64,000 nt of DNA from an uncultured Acidimicrobiales bacterium. Lineage in GTDB: Bacteria; Actinomycetota; Acidimicrobiia; Acidimicrobiales; Bin134. The stretch is taken from the NCBI GenBank assembly GCA_951813325.1, contig OX638350.1:2461954-2525953 (forward strand), written 5' to 3'. Below, piece after piece: positions 60,460 through 64,000 of the stretch; position 1 is the stretch's first letter; each line of letters starts with the position of its first letter. The position numbers and the translations under genes were made by a program. The notes under the pieces were generated by a model. It had not been told where the DNA came from, did not search any database, and worked only from the letters and a program-made list of their open reading frames with translations.

Positions 60460-61650
60460 GTGTTGATCTCTTCGGACTCCCATGTGGTCGAACCCGGCGA
60501 CTTGTGGTTGGAGCGCTTGCCCAGGCACCTGCGGGACCGGGCGCCCCGCGCGGTGCAGGATCCCGGCAACCACTACTGGTACTTCGAGGCTCCGGAGATG
60601 GGCCGGGGGGTGAACCTCACCCTGTCGCGTACCGCCGGGATGACCCAGAGCGAGGTAGATGCCTTGCTGGCCACCGACCCCGATGCCTGGGTGGGGGCGA
60701 CCGGCGGGCACGATCCAGCAACCCGGCTGGCCGACTTGTGGGTTGACGGCACGGTGGCCGACGTCGTTTACCCCACCGCCGGCCTTTCGCTTCTGCAATA
60801 CGACGACGTCGAGCTCCAGCTGGCCTGCGTCCAGGTGTACAACGACTGGCTGGCCGAATTCTGCGCCGCCGACCCCGACCGGATCATCGGCATCGCCATG
60901 GTCCCCACCTGGGACATCGAGGTGGGCGTGGCTGAACTCAACCGCTGCGGCGACATGGGGCTGCGGGGCGCCATCATCTGGAGCTCCCCGCCCGCCGCCC
61001 GGGACTACAGCTTCTTCTCCGACCGGTACGAGATGCTGTGGACCACCGCCGCCGAGCGGTCGATGCCGATCTCCATCCACATCCTGGCCGGCCACCAGAC
61101 CAAGGGCATCGGCCAATACGGGGTGACCGTGGAGGGCACCTACTACTTCGGCATCACGTCGCGCGATGAGCTGGCCCACACCGTGTCCGAGATGATCGCC
61201 GCCGGTGTGTTCGAGCGCCATCCCGACCTGCGGATCGTGGCCGCCGAGGGGGGCATCGACTACGCCGCCCGGCTGGAGCAGAGGCTCGACCTGACCTATA
61301 GCGGCGCCTGGAGTCGGATCGACGACCGGTTGACCATGAAGCCGTCGGAGTACTTCCGCCGCAACGTGTACCTCACCTACATCGAAGACCCGATCGGGCT
61401 GAACAACCTGCGGTTCACCGGCAGCGACCACTTCATGTGGTCGAGCGACTACCCCCACGGTGCCGCCACCTGGCCTCGCTCCTATGAGCTGATCACCCAG
61501 GAATTCGATGACACGGGGGTGAGCGAAGACGACCGCTGCAAGCTGACCCTCACCAACGTGGCCGAGCTGTACCACATCGACTTGGAAGCAGTGAGCCAGC
61601 CGTCTCCGGTCATCGCCAACCAGGTCGCCACGGCACCAACGCCTAACTGA
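60460..61650 (+). CDS. Amidohydrolase-2 family metal-dependent hydrolase
   Basis: A 396-residue amidohydrolase_2 protein. LISSDSHVVEPGDLWLERL opens the barrel; later blocks include MPISIHILAGHQ, FERHPDLRIVAAEGG and the C-terminal MWSSDYPHGAATW with the catalytic Asp. The start is a GTG at 60460. Members include aminocarboxymuconate semialdehyde decarboxylases and other hydrolases or decarboxylases; the group is not resolved. The shortened relative at 12938-13489 keeps only both ends of such a protein. Its 3' end overlaps the convergent truncated-haemoglobin gene by 8 bases. Confidence 0.88.
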   Translation: MLISSDSHVVEPGDLWLERLPRHLRDRAPRAVQDPGNHYWYFEAPEMGRGVNLTLSRTAGMTQSEVDALLATDPDAWVGATGGHDPATRLADLWVDGTVADVVYPTAGLSLLQYDDVELQLACVQVYNDWLAEFCAADPDRIIGIAMVPTWDIEVGVAELNRCGDMGLRGAIIWSSPPAARDYSFFSDRYEMLWTTAAERSMPISIHILAGHQTKGIGQYGVTVEGTYYFGITSRDELAHTVSEMIAAGVFERHPDLRIVAAEGGIDYAARLEQRLDLTYSGAWSRIDDRLTMKPSEYFRRNVYLTYIEDPIGLNNLRFTGSDHFMWSSDYPHGAATWPRSYELITQEFDDTGVSEDDRCKLTLTNVAELYHIDLEAVSQPSPVIANQVATAPTPN

Positions 61651-62089
61651 GCGGCAGCCGTCGGGAATCAGACGGCGGCGCGGGAGGCTGCTTGTTGATG
61701 AGGTGGGTGGCGGCCGACTCGAAGTAGTCCAGCATGGCGGTACAGATGTCGTCGGGCATCTCGGTCTCGCCCAATGCGGCCCGCATGTGGCCCATCCAGG
61801 CATCCCGCTCGGCGACACCGATCTGGAACGGCGCATGGCGCATCCGCAGCCGGGGGTGGCCCCGCTCGGCGCTGTAGTGGGGCGGCCCGCCCCAGTACTG
61901 GGCCAAGAATCCGGCCAGATGGCTCCGAGACGGGCCCAAATCGTCGGGATACAGGGGGCGCAGCACCGGGTCGTCGGCCACTCCGTCGTAGAAGCGGTCC
62001 ACCAACTGGTCGAAAAACGCCTGTCCTCCCGCCAAGTCGTACACGGAGCGCTCCACCGGCCTAGCGTATTGCGATATGTCCTCGGTCAT
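61643..62089 (-). CDS. glbO: Group II truncated haemoglobin
   Basis: A 148-residue truncated haemoglobin of the TrHbO (group II) type. YDLAGGQAFFDQLVDRFY, DPVLRPLYP, LAQYWGGPPHYS and the ERGHPRLRMRHAPFQIG block with the proximal His are characteristic. It binds O2, CO or NO at haem and may protect respiration. The ATG at 62089 makes the gene start inside the divergent phosphatase gene (starts overlap by 14 bases), so the two transcripts overlap at their 5' ends. Confidence 0.93.
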   Translation of the reverse strand: MTEDISQYARPVERSVYDLAGGQAFFDQLVDRFYDGVADDPVLRPLYPDDLGPSRSHLAGFLAQYWGGPPHYSAERGHPRLRMRHAPFQIGVAERDAWMGHMRAALGETEMPDDICTAMLDYFESAATHLINKQPPAPPSDSRRLPLS

Positions 62090-62543
62090 CCTCTTGAGGC
62101 ACGCCAAATCCGACTGGAACTCGGGCGCGACCGACGACCTCAACCGGCCGCTGGCCGATAGAGGACACCGGGCCGCTGCCGCTGTCGGCGCCTTTCTCGC
62201 CGAGGGCGGACACGTGCCCGACCTGGTGCTGTGCTCACCGGCGACCCGAGCCCGCGAGACCCTCAATCTGGCCATGGCCGCCGGGGATTGGAACTGCCCG
62301 GCGGAGACGGCCGACGAGCTGTACTACGGGACGGTCGACCAGTTGGTTGCTCTGGCCTGCCAGCGGCGGGTACCGGTAGTCATGCTGGTTGGCCACGAGC
62401 CAACCATGTCAGACGCCCTGAAACAGATGACCGGCACCAACCTGCGCATGCCCACCGGAGCCCTGGCCCGGGTGAGTCTCAACCCCGACAACTCCGGCCG
62501 GCTGGAATGGCTCATCCCCTCACGCCTGCTGACTGACCGCTAG
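62076..62543 (+). CDS. SixA-like histidine phosphatase
   Basis: A 155-residue histidine-phosphatase-superfamily protein. LLRHAKSDW carries the RH(G/A) motif with the phosphate-accepting His, and VMLVGHEPTMSDAL the second His. The small size and the K-S-x-W after RHA match SixA phosphohistidine phosphatases. It probably removes phosphate from phosphohistidine proteins. The ATG at 62076 overlaps the divergent glbO start. Its stop overlaps the convergent rmuC stop by 4 bases. Confidence 0.92.
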   Translation: MSSVILLRHAKSDWNSGATDDLNRPLADRGHRAAAAVGAFLAEGGHVPDLVLCSPATRARETLNLAMAAGDWNCPAETADELYYGTVDQLVALACQRRVPVVMLVGHEPTMSDALKQMTGTNLRMPTGALARVSLNPDNSGRLEWLIPSRLLTDR

Positions 62544-63946
62544 TCGTCCTCAGGATCACTGGCCTCAGTCAACTCCGGCACGGTCGGCTCGGCTGTGGCC
62601 TCAACCAACTCGGCCGCGGCCACCATCCGGGGATAAGCCTCCACCGTGCCAGTCGACTCGATCTGCTGGCCTCCCGCGACCACGCCCCAGTCTTCGAACT
62701 TGCGGGCCCGGGGCAGCACCCGGCCTTCCAGGGAGCCGATACTCTTGTTGTAGGCATCAACCGCCCGCTTCAACCCTTTGCCTACACCATCCACGTGGCC
62801 GGCGTAGGTCTTCAAGCTGGCGTACAGATCGGCGGCCCCATCGGCAATCTGCTGGGCGTTTTCCTGAAGGTCCTGCTGCTGCCATGCCACTGCCACCGTC
62901 CGCAGAAATGCCAGCAGCAGGCCAGGGGTGGCGATGAGCACTCGATGCCTCTGCCAGGCGTCCTCCCACAGCGTGGGCTTCACGTCCATGGCGGTGTCCA
63001 GGATGGGATCGGCGGGCACGAACATCACCACGAAATCGGGAGACCCCTCAACCGCATCGGCATAGTCGCGATCCCCCAGAGTCTTGGCATGGCCCATGAG
63101 CGAGTTGGCATGGCTGTCCAGCAATTCGACTTGGCGTTGCTCGTCGTCGGCGTGGTGCGCGTCGAGGTAGGAGCTCAGCGGCGTCTTGGCGTCGATCACC
63201 ACTTTCAGGCCCCCCGGAATGTGGACCACCGCGTCGGGCCGCCCGCGGCTTTCGCCCAAATCGATGGTCTCCTGTTCGACGAAGTCGATGCGCTCGCTAA
63301 GCCCCGACAACTCCAGAATGTTCCTGAGCTGCTGCTCCCCCCATTGACCCCGGATCTGCGGGGAACGCAAGGCCTCGCTAAGGCCCTGGGCCGTGACCCG
63401 AAGTTGGCCCACTTGGTTTCGCAAGACGTCGTAGGCCCCCTTGCGGTCTTTCTCCATCTCGACGACCTGCTTTTCGAACTTCTCCAAGTTCTCCCTGACC
63501 GGTTTGACCAGCTCGTCGATGGCCTGCTGGCGCTTCTCCAGATCGCTGGCGTTGAGCTTTCGCTGCGCATCCAACTGCTCTTTGGCCTGCCTGAGGAACG
63601 CCTCGCTGTTGGCCTTGGTCACGTCATCGGCGATCCCCTTGAACTGGGTCTCCAGCTCCTCGCGGGCCTTGGCCAACTCCTCGTTACGAGCCTGATGATC
63701 GGCTTTGACTCTGTCCAACTCACGCAGCGCGGCCTCCCGCTCGGCCCGCATCTCATCCCGCTCGGCCCGGGCCGCATCGCGCTCGGCCCGCGCCTCGCTG
63801 AGCTGCTGATCGCGCTCGTCAAGCCGAGTCCTTAGCTCACTTGCGGCATCGGCACCCGCGCCACCCTCAGCATGGCGCATTCTCCACACCACAACGGCCA
63901 GGGCAAGCACCAAGACCAAGACAACGATGAGAAGAACAATCTCCAT
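62540..63946 (-). CDS. rmuC: DNA recombination protein RmuC
   Basis: A 468-residue RmuC. A membrane anchor (VLLIVVLVLVLALAVVVW) is followed by a long coiled coil (about 40-160, rich in E, R and A) and the RmuC nuclease-like domain: RGQWGEQQLRNILELSGL, KVVIDAKTPLSSY, FVVMFVPAD and TPGLLLAFLRTVAVAW. RmuC limits DNA inversions and rearrangements. It ends tail-to-tail with the SixA-like gene. The last 54 bases of the window after its start are non-coding. Confidence 0.95.
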   Translation of the reverse strand: MEIVLLIVVLVLVLALAVVVWRMRHAEGGAGADAASELRTRLDERDQQLSEARAERDAARAERDEMRAEREAALRELDRVKADHQARNEELAKAREELETQFKGIADDVTKANSEAFLRQAKEQLDAQRKLNASDLEKRQQAIDELVKPVRENLEKFEKQVVEMEKDRKGAYDVLRNQVGQLRVTAQGLSEALRSPQIRGQWGEQQLRNILELSGLSERIDFVEQETIDLGESRGRPDAVVHIPGGLKVVIDAKTPLSSYLDAHHADDEQRQVELLDSHANSLMGHAKTLGDRDYADAVEGSPDFVVMFVPADPILDTAMDVKPTLWEDAWQRHRVLIATPGLLLAFLRTVAVAWQQQDLQENAQQIADGAADLYASLKTYAGHVDGVGKGLKRAVDAYNKSIGSLEGRVLPRARKFEDWGVVAGGQQIESTGTVEAYPRMVAAAELVEATAEPTVPELTEASDPEDD

Positions 63947-64000
63947 AGGCCCGCCATCCTATGAACCCCCACTGACAGTTTCCGGTAACGCCTACCAACC

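Overview
The window is GC-rich, compact DNA with many 4-base ATGA/GTGA gene overlaps. The gene content is typical of an aerobic heterotrophic actinobacterium: several acyl-CoA dehydrogenases, F420-type (LLM) oxidoreductases, CaiB-type CoA transferases, bacterial P450s, group II truncated haemoglobin, and cyclase-family and amidohydrolase-family catabolic enzymes. The combination with three dimethylglycine/sarcosine-dehydrogenase-like fusions and an MttB homologue would fit an uncultured Acidimicrobiia-type lineage, but that placement is an inference from gene content only.

Layout. 0.2-2.1 kb: RtcB RNA ligase and a secreted orphan. 2.1-7.4 kb: a one-carbon module (etfA, etfB and an FAD/GcvT demethylase fusion on the minus strand, divergent from a MetF-like reductase). 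7.4-8.8 kb: a DUF4143 ATPase behind 23-bp phased repeats. 8.8-17 kb: catabolic genes (Rieske oxygenase, amidohydrolase, two VOC proteins, ferredoxin, an acyl-CoA dehydrogenase pair, cyclase) with three decayed genes among them. 17-22.3 kb: a sugar/glycoside group (Gfo/Idh/MocA, GH2 glycosidase, GMC oxidoreductase). 22.3-27.3 kb: a patchy accessory island, partly AT-rich, with an orphan membrane protein, a broken DUF262 gene ending in a perfect 28-bp inverted repeat, a second DUF4143 ATPase and a lipoprotein; one ordinary acyl-CoA dehydrogenase sits inside it. 27.3-33.8 kb: a tight operon of an MttB-family methyltransferase and two more FAD/GcvT fusions. 33.8-44.9 kb: cyclase, two P450s, SDR, metallophosphoesterase, a toxin-antitoxin-like pair, SMP-30, TauD-type dioxygenase, enoyl-CoA hydratase, APC permease, epimerase. 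44.9-57 kb: a double CaiB transferase, hydratase, LLM, SDR, DUF1214, sulfotransferase, LLM, molybdenum hydroxylase subunit and ABC1 kinase. 57-64 kb: NYN ribonuclease-like protein, SerA-like dehydrogenase plus DUF1015, amidohydrolase, truncated haemoglobin, SixA-like phosphatase, RmuC.

How parts fit. The FAD/GcvT fusions, ETF, MetF-like protein and MttB homologue make a coherent picture of N-methyl compound demethylation feeding tetrahydrofolate one-carbon units. A near-identical palindromic operator lies at the metF-like promoter and again upstream of the SerA-like gene, suggesting a shared regulator.

Most unusual structures: (1) a 35-bp tandem array between an LLM gene and a sulfotransferase gene that copies the stop/start junction and creates a relay of 12-codon mini-ORFs; (2) repeats at an exact 23-bp period just upstream of both DUF4143 ATPase genes; (3) the shared one-carbon operator; (4) the DUF262 gene cut off at a 66-bp perfect hairpin. 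No rRNA, tRNA, CRISPR array, insertion sequence or replication origin was recognised, and no stretch above about 300 bases lacks a gene or gene remnant.
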